Source: Bacteroidota bacterium
GTDB lineage: Bacteria; Bacteroidota; Bacteroidia; UKL13-3
Length of the DNA stretch: 15,789 bases
Direction of reading: 5' to 3'
NCBI GenBank assembly: GCA_004293295.1
Contig: RDYC01000197.1
Coordinates: forward strand, 1-15,789
The notes under the pieces are model-generated. The model was not told the origin of the DNA, searched no databases, and saw only the letters and a program-made list of their open reading frames with translations. This document shows positions 7,186 through 13,397 of this stretch, piece after piece. Position 1 is the first letter of the stretch; each line of letters begins with the position of its first letter. Position numbers and translations under genes: made by a program.

Positions 7186-7878
7186 ATGGAATATCAACTT
7201 TGCGAATCGAATAAAATTTCTTTTCTAAAACATTGCACGCCCGACCAGGCTGAAGTTGTAGAACAATCAAAAACGTGTGCCACCTACAAAAAAGGAGATT
7301 TCATTTTTAATGAAAGTGCTATTCCTTTGGGAGTGTATTGTATTTTAAGTGGAGTAATTAAGCTAGTAAGAACCAATTTAGATGGCAAGGAACAGATTTT
7401 GCGATTTGCACAACCAGGGGATGTGCTTGGTTATCGGGCACTAATTGCTGATGAACCACTGGTATCTTCTGCTGTTTGTTTAGAGGATGCGGTTGCTTGT
7501 TTTATTCCTAAAAGCGTGTTTTTGAATATAGTGGATGAAAACAGTGCTATTAGTAAGGATTTGATGAAAGCCCTTAGCCATGAGTTAGGCGTTGTGGAGG
7601 AAAGGGTACAGAGCCTTGCCCAAAAAAGCGTGCGCGAACGCTTGGCTGAAACCCTACTGTTTTTGCATGCTACCTTTAAATCAAACAACTTAGGGGAAGA
7701 CGTTATTGCCATAACATTACCTCGGGAGGATATTGCCAACATTGTAGGCACAGCAACCGAAACGGTAATCAGGCTGCTTAGTGAGTTTAAATCGGATAAG
7801 CTGATTGAGCTAGAAGGCAAAAAAATTAAACTGCTGGAAAAGGCTAAGCTGGAAAAAATTTCGCACGCAAGTGTTTAA
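7186..7878 (+). CDS. Crp/Fnr family transcriptional regulator
   Basis: A 230-residue protein with the standard Crp/Fnr layout: a cyclic-nucleotide-binding-type beta-roll (about 25-120; YKKGDFIFNESAIPLGVYCI, then GDVLGYRALI), a dimerisation helix (about 120-150), and a winged helix-turn-helix whose recognition region is LPREDIANIVGTATETVIRL (178-197). The HTH signature strongly supports DNA binding. Cysteines occur at 6, 17, 31, 52, 98 and 105, but their spacing does not match the four-Cys iron-sulfur ligand set of E. coli FNR, so oxygen sensing by a cluster cannot be claimed. The beta-roll also lacks a clear Crp cAMP signature, so the effector is unknown. It has a likely own promoter (7151-7158) and converges on the extradiol dioxygenase gene with a 2-base gap. 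Confidence 0.93.
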   Translation: MEYQLCESNKISFLKHCTPDQAEVVEQSKTCATYKKGDFIFNESAIPLGVYCILSGVIKLVRTNLDGKEQILRFAQPGDVLGYRALIADEPLVSSAVCLEDAVACFIPKSVFLNIVDENSAISKDLMKALSHELGVVEERVQSLAQKSVRERLAETLLFLHATFKSNNLGEDVIAITLPREDIANIVGTATETVIRLLSEFKSDKLIELEGKKIKLLEKAKLEKISHASV

Positions 7879-7880
7879 CA

Positions 7881-8750
7881 TTAGGATTCTGCAAGCATAA
7901 AACTACGCATGCTTATGCTTCCCATATCAAAGCTGTGGTGAATGTATTTCACTGTTTCCCTTTTTTCCTGAACACCTAAAACATACAACAATGGTAAATA
8001 ATGGTCGTTTGTAGGCACGGCCATTTGCGCAGAAGCTCCTGCTTTAAGGTAATTTATTAATGCTTCATGGTTCTTGTTATCCAGGTGCTGTTTTACGTAA
8101 GTGTCGAATTCAATCGTCCAATCATATGGTTCTGCATTGGGAGTTCTCCAGTTTAAACGACCCAAATTATGCACGATATTGCCGCTTCCTATTATCATCA
8201 AACCCTTTCTGCGTAATGAGCTAAGATTTTTGATTAAATCATAGTGATAAGCGGAAGGTTTATTTATATCAATACTTAATTGAAAAACCGGAACATCAGC
8301 ATTGGGATACATGTGTTTTAAAATAGACCATGCTCCATGATCAAGACCCATGTAATCATCATTTTTAACATGTGATAGTGTGAGCAATTCTTTTACTTTT
8401 AAAGCATATTCAATTGAACCAGATGGTTCATATTTCACTTTGCTTAACGCATCAGGAAAGCCTCCAAAATCATAAATGGTTTTAGGAAATTTGTTGGTAG
8501 ATACAAAAGTATCATTGGTTAACCAATGCGCTGATACCACCATGATGGCTTGCGGCTTTCTTAATAGCTGAGTAGCCGCAGTGATGTCTTTGGTAAATGG
8601 GTTATCCATTATTGCATTCATGGGTGAGCCATGGCCTATAAAAAAAGCCGGGGTAAGCTCTGTGGCAGGCATTGCTGCCAGTTCATTTAAAAATGCCTGT
8701 GTTCCTGAAATCATAAAGGGTAACGCTTTTACGAAGGTTTTTCTTTTCAT
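7881..8750 (-). CDS. ygiD: 4,5-DOPA dioxygenase extradiol-type protein (LigB superfamily)
   Basis: Start chosen at ATG 8748-8750 (289 residues); the GTG one codon upstream also opens the frame. Class III extradiol dioxygenase motifs are all present: GHGSPMNA (His40), SAHW (His75), DHGAW (His138), GSGNIVHN (His194) and NDHYLPLLY (His250). These are the metal and catalytic histidines of the YgiD/plant DODA group, which open the ring of DOPA-like catechols. The in vivo substrate in bacteria is uncertain. Relative to E. coli YgiD there is an N-terminal extension of roughly 20 residues (KRKTFVKALPFMISGTQAF) that is basic then hydrophobic and may be a signal or anchor; it is not a twin-arginine motif. 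The gene follows the marR-yceI terminator and converges on the Crp/Fnr gene. Confidence 0.9.
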   Translation of the reverse strand: MKRKTFVKALPFMISGTQAFLNELAAMPATELTPAFFIGHGSPMNAIMDNPFTKDITAATQLLRKPQAIMVVSAHWLTNDTFVSTNKFPKTIYDFGGFPDALSKVKYEPSGSIEYALKVKELLTLSHVKNDDYMGLDHGAWSILKHMYPNADVPVFQLSIDINKPSAYHYDLIKNLSSLRRKGLMIIGSGNIVHNLGRLNWRTPNAEPYDWTIEFDTYVKQHLDNKNHEALINYLKAGASAQMAVPTNDHYLPLLYVLGVQEKRETVKYIHHSFDMGSISMRSFMLAES

Positions 8751-8770
8751 CACTAAAACCTATTAAACAA

Positions 8771-8808
8771 AAATAGCATAGCTAACGGGATAAGTTGCTA
8801 TGCTATTT
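8771..8808 (-). terminator. Intrinsic terminator of the marR-yceI operon
   Basis: AAATAGCATAGC (8771-8782) and GCTATGCTATTT (8797-8808) form a perfect 12-bp stem around a 14-base loop. On the - strand the stem ends in ATTTTTGTTT, an adequate U-tract, 20 bases after the yceI stop codon. The stem is A/U-rich toward its base, so it may leak into the dioxygenase gene. Confidence 0.85.
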
Positions 8809-8827
8809 AATGGGTTTGTTTTATCGC

Positions 8828-9442
8828 TTATTTAGCTATAACGCGAACTTTAATGTTAAAGTTATCGTTGATGGCTTTGTCACCTAAACCTTCGAAAAAT
8901 TTACCTGAACCATATTTAATATCATATAAGGTACGGTCAACATCAAAATCAGCATTGGCAATTACACCGGTTTTAGATACAATAATTTGAGCAGGGAAAG
9001 ATACCGGATGGGTCATTCCTTTGATGGTTAGGTCAGCAGTAACATTGTGAGTTTTATCACCTGCCTTAGCTCCGGCAATCGCTGTTAATGATTTAATTTT
9101 TAAAGTAGCTGTTTTGAACTTTTCTACAGCAAAAAAATCATCCGATTTTAAGTGACCAACCAATTTACCATTGTACTCACCTTGTAAGTCCTGGCAATCA
9201 ATACTGGTCATGTCCATGTTAAAGGTTCCTCCTGTTAGGTTTTTCCCATCAACTGTTACTGTGCCATCGCTAAATTTTACATTGCCCCAGTGTTCTCCGG
9301 TAACTTTTTTAGCTGTCCATTTAATGGTTGACTCTTGCGCACTTACTTTTAATGTGTTTGCGGTTTGTTTTTTAGGCTGGCTAATGGCAACAACCGATAA
9401 TGCTAATCCTGCAATAGCAGAAAGTGTGAATAGTTTTTTCAT
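8828..9442 (-). CDS. YceI family periplasmic protein
   Basis: A 204-residue protein with a Sec signal peptide (MKKLFTLSAIAGLALSVVA, cleavage near residue 20-23) and a mature YceI-like domain from about residue 31 to the end. YceI proteins form a lipocalin-like barrel that binds polyisoprenoid-type amphiphiles. Visible family features are the opening strand STIKWTAKKVTGEHWGNVKF, the GGTFNMDMTSIDCQDL block, SDDFFAVEKFKTATLKI, VTADLTIKGMTHPVSFP, and DRTLYDIKYGSG near the C-terminus. It lies 21 bases downstream of the MarR gene on the same strand and must be cotranscribed with it. Lipid binding and a stress role are known for the family; the ligand here is unknown. Confidence 0.93.
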   Translation of the reverse strand: MKKLFTLSAIAGLALSVVAISQPKKQTANTLKVSAQESTIKWTAKKVTGEHWGNVKFSDGTVTVDGKNLTGGTFNMDMTSIDCQDLQGEYNGKLVGHLKSDDFFAVEKFKTATLKIKSLTAIAGAKAGDKTHNVTADLTIKGMTHPVSFPAQIIVSKTGVIANADFDVDRTLYDIKYGSGKFFEGLGDKAINDNFNIKVRVIAK

Positions 9443-9463
9443 AATTTTAAAGATGTTTGTTGT

Positions 9464-9928
9464 TTAATTATTGTTTTTGTTTGTTCTAAGTTTATCTAAT
9501 AATTGATTCAGCAATTTTTTCTCATCCAACACAAGTCCATTGGTTACGCTGTTCATTTCATTTTCGCACCCATCAATTTCCGTAAGTAAATCCATACCTT
9601 TTGGCGTAATCATCACATCAACTTGTCGTCTATCCTTGGGGCACTCGTTGCGTTTAACCAATTCTTTTTGTTTCAGCTTCTCAACCAGCCTCGAAGCATT
9701 ACTCATTCTATCCAACATGCGCTCCTGAATTAATCCCACACTTGCCGCATTTGGAGATTGGCCTCTTAGGATACGCAACACATTGTATTGTTGTGCTGAT
9801 ATTCCATATCGTTTAAACAAGCCCATTTGTTCGTTAGCCAACCAGTTTGAAGTGTAAACCAAGTTGATGATTAATCGCTCCTCTTCTGATTTAAATTTTT
9901 TTTGCTTGATGGCCTCTTCAATTTTCAT
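9464..9928 (-). CDS. MarR family transcriptional regulator
   Basis: A 154-residue protein of normal MarR length. N- and C-terminal helices form the dimer interface. The winged helix-turn-helix is about residues 45-108: ISAQQYNVLRIL, then AASVGLIQERMLDRMSNASR (recognition helix region), and the wing signature DRRQVDVMIT at 99-108, matching the family's DxRxxxxxLT pattern. A single Cys121 lies in the linker helix. It is the first gene of a marR-yceI pair, so it probably controls yceI and itself. The promoter region supports this: a palindrome TGTATATACA lies between the predicted -33 and -7 elements, and a second copy lies 73 bases upstream. The inducing ligand cannot be deduced. Confidence 0.93.
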   Translation of the reverse strand: MKIEEAIKQKKFKSEEERLIINLVYTSNWLANEQMGLFKRYGISAQQYNVLRILRGQSPNAASVGLIQERMLDRMSNASRLVEKLKQKELVKRNECPKDRRQVDVMITPKGMDLLTEIDGCENEMNSVTNGLVLDEKKLLNQLLDKLRTNKNNN

Positions 9929-9943
9929 TTCTTAATTGTGAAA

Positions 9944-9974
9944 CAAATTTAATGTATATACATCTATTGTCAAT
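9944..9974 (-). promoter_or_regulatory. Predicted marR-yceI promoter (ATTG-N19-TAAATTTG)
   Basis: On the - strand ATTG (9974-9971) is followed by exactly 19 bases and then TAAATTTG (9951-9944), an exact TAnnTTTG -7 element; the -33 element differs from TTTG at one base. Transcription would start near 9937, giving a leader of about ten bases before the ATG at 9926-9928. Confidence 0.65.
9952..9963. promoter_or_regulatory. Palindromic operator candidate 1 (ATGTATATACAT)
   Basis: A perfect 12-bp palindrome located inside the 19-base spacer of the predicted marR promoter. A bound dimer would block RNA polymerase, the classic arrangement for MarR autorepression. A second, interrupted palindrome TATTGTCAATA (9965-9975) abuts it and covers the -33 element. 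Confidence 0.6.
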
Positions 9975-10024
9975 ACATAAAAATAAAAATAATGCTAATC
10001 ATTTGATTACAAGGGTAATAATAT

Positions 10025-10036
10025 TTGTATATACAA
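10025..10036. promoter_or_regulatory. Palindromic operator candidate 2 (TTGTATATACAA)
   Basis: A perfect 12-bp palindrome sharing the ten-base core TGTATATACA with the site at 9952-9963. The centres are 73 bases apart, close to seven helical turns, so two dimers would lie on the same DNA face. It lies in the 148-base gap between the acyltransferase and marR genes. Confidence 0.5.
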
Positions 10037-10076
10037 TTATTATGATTACAATTTATTACTTTTCTATTGGTAAACC

Positions 10077-10961
10077 TTATTGGTTGTGAATTCTTTTGTG
10101 TTTCCAACGCTTATGGCTCCACAACCACAATGACGGATTTTGCTGAATACTTTTCGCTAATAACTCACCAAAGATTTCAGTTATCTCATTGGGTTTCTTA
10201 GCCGTTGGTTCATCTGTTATTAATGAAAATCTGATGGTATAATAACCTCGTTTCACACGAACCACATCAGTGTATACTACTGCCATGTTATACTTTACGG
10301 CAAGTTTTGCACCTCCGGTAAAAAAACCTGTTTCTTGATTGAGGAAATTCATCCAATAAGCATGCTCAGGAGGTGGCGATTGATCCGCAATGAATGCTAC
10401 TGTTCTGACCTTATTTTTATTAGTTAAAAAATCGCGTGCCGATTGTTGCATAGGAATTAACCCCATTCCGCAACGACTACGCAAACGAAATGTGAGCCAA
10501 TTAAAAAAAGCATTTGATAAAGGGTGATATAAACTGGCTGCCGGATATCCCAATTGGTATACAAAAGAAAAACCTCCCCACTCCCAATTGCCAACATGTC
10601 CTAACATGAGTATTACAGACTTGCCTTGTTGGTGCAGCCCTTGTAACAGTTCTATGTTATCCATGCTCGCCCGCTTTATCATATTTTGTTTACTCAGCAC
10701 TAATGCTTTAAAGGTTTCCATAAATACATCAATCATATTGGTGTAATAGGCTTTAGCAATGGCTTCTAACTCTTGTGTGTTTTTTTCAGGAAATGATAAT
10801 TGCAAATTTTCCATCACCACCGCTCTGCGGTATTTGATAACCCTATAGGCGATAAAGCTTAAGCAATCAGCAAGCAAATAAAACAATGGAAAAGGAAGCA
10901 GCACCAGCATATAAATGGGAGCAGCCAACAAGTAATAGTACCATTTTGCCTCAGGTTTCAT
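10077..10961 (-). CDS. Lysophospholipid/lipid A late acyltransferase family protein (LpxL/HtrB-like)
   Basis: A 294-residue protein. Residues about 8-40 are a hydrophobic N-terminal membrane anchor, followed by the KYRRAVVMENLQLSFPEK segment typical of the family. The acyltransferase motif HX4E is at 122-127 (GHVGNWEWGG, His122/Glu127). Further family blocks are SLYHPLSN, RTVAFIADQSPPPEHAYW, GAKLAVKYNMAVVYTDVVR and the C-terminal PSLWLWSHKRWKHKR. LpxL/HtrB-family enzymes add secondary acyl chains from acyl-ACP to lipid A at the cytoplasmic face of the inner membrane; in Bacteroidota some members instead acylate other lipids, such as ornithine or amino lipids, so the acceptor is not certain. 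It starts at ATG 10959-10961, divergent from the Gre-like gene, and marR follows on the same strand after 148 bases. Confidence 0.9.
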   Translation of the reverse strand: MKPEAKWYYYLLAAPIYMLVLLPFPLFYLLADCLSFIAYRVIKYRRAVVMENLQLSFPEKNTQELEAIAKAYYTNMIDVFMETFKALVLSKQNMIKRASMDNIELLQGLHQQGKSVILMLGHVGNWEWGGFSFVYQLGYPAASLYHPLSNAFFNWLTFRLRSRCGMGLIPMQQSARDFLTNKNKVRTVAFIADQSPPPEHAYWMNFLNQETGFFTGGAKLAVKYNMAVVYTDVVRVKRGYYTIRFSLITDEPTAKKPNEITEIFGELLAKSIQQNPSLWLWSHKRWKHKRIHNQ

Positions 10962-11032
10962 TGTATTAATTGGGCTGTGAAGATAAAAAAAGATTTTTAA
11001 GGGAGAATATTTACTATTGTGTGGAACAGAAT

Positions 11033-11491
11033 ATGGATTTAATACTGCTGAAACAACAAATTATTACTGCTTGCAAAACGCTTTTAGAGCAACGCATTGA
11101 GCATGCAACAACAGCCATGAATAGCGCACAGGAAAGTGCAAACAGCGAAGACAAAAGCAGTGCAGGTGATAAGTATGAAACATCAAGGGCAATGGGCCAA
11201 CTAGATAGGGATATGAACGCCAAACAACTGGCAATTGCCAAGGAGGAGTTAAATGAGTTATTAAAAATCAATCCCGACACACCTTGCCAATATGTGAGCA
11301 AAGGGGCTCTAGTACAATCCAATCAATTGTATTTTTTTGTGGCCACAGGAATAGGTGTGATTAAAGTGGCCGATTTAAGCATTGGTGTGGTTTCTCCGGA
11401 ATCACCCATTGCAAAAAACGCATGGCACAAAAAAGTTGGGGATCAAATTACCGTTGCCGGAAAACCTCATACTATTTTGGCAATTGTGTAA
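11033..11491 (+). CDS. GreA/GreB-like protein (often mislabelled 3-oxoacyl-ACP synthase)
   Basis: I choose ATG 11033-11035 (152 residues). The frame is also open from a TTG at 10970, which would leave only 8 bases to the divergent acyltransferase start, and family members begin with a short Lys/Gln-rich helix as here. Residues 1-80 are predicted to be a helical hairpin (KQQIITACKTLLEQRIEHAT ... REL-type helix), with the turn SEDKSSAGDKYET at 38-50. Residues about 88-152 resemble the GreA/GreB C-terminal FKBP-like domain: SPESPIAKNAWHKKVGDQIT, then the ending PHTILAIV. Gre factors enter the RNA polymerase secondary channel and stimulate transcript cleavage through an acidic tip. The turn here carries GDKYE (45-49), comparable to GDLKE (40-44) of E. 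coli GreA. Whether it acts on polymerase is unproven. It converges on the carboxylase gene, 8 bases away. Confidence 0.78.
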   Translation: MDLILLKQQIITACKTLLEQRIEHATTAMNSAQESANSEDKSSAGDKYETSRAMGQLDRDMNAKQLAIAKEELNELLKINPDTPCQYVSKGALVQSNQLYFFVATGIGVIKVADLSIGVVSPESPIAKNAWHKKVGDQITVAGKPHTILAIV

Positions 11492-11499
11492 TGGTTTAC

Positions 11500-13119
11500 T
11501 TATGCCCTAATTACACCAGGCCTAAACTCCTTGGTTATTGGAGCTTGATTAGCGGCTTCAATACCCATGCTTATCCACTTGCGTGTGTCAACCGGATTAA
11601 TGATGGCATCAACCCATAAACGCGCTGCTGCGTAATATGGTGATGTTTGTTTGGTGTACCTGTCTGTAATGGTCTTTAATAATTCTGCTTTATTTTCTTC
11701 CGTTATCACCATGCCTTTGGCTTTAAGCGAAGCCTCTTCAATTTGCAATAACACTTTGGCCGCTTGTGCACCACCCATTACTGCAATACTTGCATTTGGC
11801 CAGGCCGCAATTAAGCGTGGGTCGTAAGCTTTTCCGCACATGGCATAGTTTCCTGCACCATAACTATTGCCCGTAATAATGGTAAACTTAGGCACTACTG
11901 AGTTGGCTTGTGCATTTACCAACTTTGCGCCATCTTTAATAATTCCGCCATGTTCGCTGCGGCTGCCCACCATAAATCCTGTAACATCCTGCAAAAACAC
12001 CAATGGGATTTTCTTTTGGTTACAATTCATAATAAAGTGTGCTGCTTTATCTGCGCTATCGCTATAAATCACACCACCTATTTGCATTTCAACCGGGTTG
12101 TCAGCAGCACTTTGTTTAGGTTTTTTAGCCTTTACTACCTGACGGTTGTTGGCCACAATACCAACGGCCCAGCCATCAATACGAGCATAACCACAGGTAA
12201 TTGTTTTGCCATACAACTCTTTATATGGGTCAAAACTATCGGCATCAACCAAACGCTCAATAATTTCCATCACATCAAACGGTTTGGTAAAATTGGCAAC
12301 GGCTTCATACACATTGTCCATACTTTTTGACGGAGCAACTGAAGCAATTCGATTAAATCCAGCTTTGTTAAAATCGCCAATTTTCTCCATGATGCGTTTG
12401 ATTCTATCTAAGCAGGCTGCATCATTTTCAAATTTATAATCCGTAACACCACTTATTTCGCAGTGGGTGCTTGCTCCTCCCAACGTTTCATTGTCAATGT
12501 CTTCACCAATGGCTGCTTTCACCAAATAGCTTCCTGCTAAAAAAATAGATCCTGTTTTATCTACAATCATGGCCTCATCACTCATAATGGGTAAATAAGC
12601 CCCGCCCGCTACACAACTGCCCATTACTGCTGCTATTTGGGTAATTCCCAAGCTACTCATTACTGCATTGTTTCTAAAAATTCTACCAAAATGTTCTTTA
12701 TCCGGAAAAATTTCGTCTTGCATGGGTAAATAAACCCCTGCACTATCCACCAAATAAATAATGGGTAACCTATTTTCGATAGAGATTTCTTGTGCGCGCA
12801 AATTTTTCTTACCTGTTATCGGAAACCATGCACCTGCTTTTACGGTTGCATCATTAGCCACTACTATGCATTGTTTTCCACTCACATAGCCAATTTCAAC
12901 AACTACTCCGGCTCCGGGGCAACCGCCATGCTCTTCATACATTTCATATCCGGCAAGGGCACCTATTTCAATGCGTGGTTTATCTTTATCAAATAAATAA
13001 TCAACTCGTTCCCTGGCCAGCATCTTGCCTTTTTCTTTTTGTTTAGCTGCCGCTTTTTTTCCTCCGCCTTCGCCAATTTTCTCTAAACGAGTATTTAGTT
13101 CTTCAATTAAATGTTGCAT
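11500..13119 (-). CDS. Acyl-CoA carboxylase beta subunit, methylcrotonyl-CoA carboxylase-like
   Basis: A 539-residue carboxyltransferase. The N-terminal half has the acyl-CoA site (KMLARERVDYLFD at 32-44; CPGAGVVVEIGYVSGKQCIV; VDSAGVYLPMQDEIFPDKEH at 124-143; GSCVAGGAYLP at 167-177). The C-terminal half has the biotin site (FLQDVTGFMVGSRSEHGG about 375-392; GNSYGAGNYAMCGKAYDPR from 417; WPNASIAVMGG). The DEIFPDKEHFGRIF and GFMVG..EHGGIIKDGAK blocks resemble the methylcrotonyl-CoA (or geranyl-CoA) carboxylase beta subunit more than propionyl- or acetyl-CoA carboxylase, pointing to leucine breakdown. A short Lys/Pro/Ala-rich insertion is at about 327-346. Such enzymes need a biotin-carrying alpha subunit; none is in the window. 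Start ATG 13117-13119. A candidate promoter is about 60 bases upstream. Confidence 0.92.
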   Translation of the reverse strand: MQHLIEELNTRLEKIGEGGGKKAAAKQKEKGKMLARERVDYLFDKDKPRIEIGALAGYEMYEEHGGCPGAGVVVEIGYVSGKQCIVVANDATVKAGAWFPITGKKNLRAQEISIENRLPIIYLVDSAGVYLPMQDEIFPDKEHFGRIFRNNAVMSSLGITQIAAVMGSCVAGGAYLPIMSDEAMIVDKTGSIFLAGSYLVKAAIGEDIDNETLGGASTHCEISGVTDYKFENDAACLDRIKRIMEKIGDFNKAGFNRIASVAPSKSMDNVYEAVANFTKPFDVMEIIERLVDADSFDPYKELYGKTITCGYARIDGWAVGIVANNRQVVKAKKPKQSAADNPVEMQIGGVIYSDSADKAAHFIMNCNQKKIPLVFLQDVTGFMVGSRSEHGGIIKDGAKLVNAQANSVVPKFTIITGNSYGAGNYAMCGKAYDPRLIAAWPNASIAVMGGAQAAKVLLQIEEASLKAKGMVITEENKAELLKTITDRYTKQTSPYYAAARLWVDAIINPVDTRKWISMGIEAANQAPITKEFRPGVIRA

Positions 13120-13176
13120 GTGATGGTATTGTTGTTTTTTTATTTGTTAAGACATGAATACGCCTTATTGTATCGG

Positions 13177-13206
13177 CAAAACTATTCATTTCACCCTATT
13201 TTAAAA
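13177..13206 (-). promoter_or_regulatory. Candidate promoter of the acyl-CoA carboxylase gene (TTTT-N18-TAGTTTTG)
   Basis: The - strand carries TAGTTTTG (13184-13177), an exact TAnnTTTG -7 element, with TTTT (13206-13203) 18 bases upstream as an imperfect -33. Transcription from about 13170 would give a leader of about 50 bases. Confidence 0.4.
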
Positions 13207-13256
13207 GTATAATTAAGCACTCGTGTTGAAATTACCTTAAAGAATCCGTAGAATGA

Positions 13257-13287
13257 TTTGCACACTATTTAAAAAAACGTACTTTTG
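13257..13287 (+). promoter_or_regulatory. SRP RNA promoter, exact Bacteroidota consensus
   Basis: TTTG (13257-13260), exactly 19 bases, then TACTTTTG (13280-13287): a full match to TTTG-N19-TAnnTTTG recognised by the Bacteroidota primary sigma factor. The start site expected a few bases downstream coincides with the first paired bases of the SRP RNA (13291-13293). Confidence 0.85.
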
Positions 13288-13290
13288 CGC

Positions 13291-13392
13291 CCGGGTAAGT
13301 CTTATACGACCAGCTCCTGCTGAATCCCCCAGGACAGGAATGTAGCAAGGGTAAGCGGTTGTAGCGGTGCGATATGGAGGCTTGCCCTTTTT
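13291..13392 (+). ncRNA. ffs: Small bacterial signal recognition particle RNA (4.5S-like)
   Basis: About 100 nt folding into one long hairpin. The ends pair: GGGTAAG (13293-13299) with CTTGCCC (13381-13387), seven pairs including one G-U. The apex is the Ffh-binding domain: GGAA tetraloop (13337-13340) closed by ACA/TGT, then the asymmetric loop with CAGG (13330-13333) facing AGCA (13344-13347), and a C-run (from 13326) pairing with GGG (13349-13351). This is the conserved SRP core (CAGG...GGAA...AGCAAGGG). The RNA binds Ffh and acts in co-translational targeting of membrane and secreted proteins. Six T follow the closing helix (13388-13393), so the molecule's own hairpin also terminates transcription. 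The 3' end lies only a few bases from the stop codon of the convergent TonB receptor gene. Confidence 0.93.
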
Positions 13393-13397
13393 TATGC

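Noticed and set aside
7203..7280. FNR-type iron-sulfur cluster in the Crp/Fnr protein
   Set aside because: Cys6, Cys17 and Cys31 do not have the E. coli FNR ligand spacing, so oxygen sensing is not supported.
10970..11032. N-terminal extension of the Gre-like protein from a TTG
   Set aside because: It would add 21 unconserved-looking residues and leave 8 bases to the divergent gene; the ATG at 11033 fits the family start.
11908..12439. + strand open frames opposite the carboxylase gene
   Set aside because: They are low-complexity, non-family translations fully antisense to a conserved enzyme.
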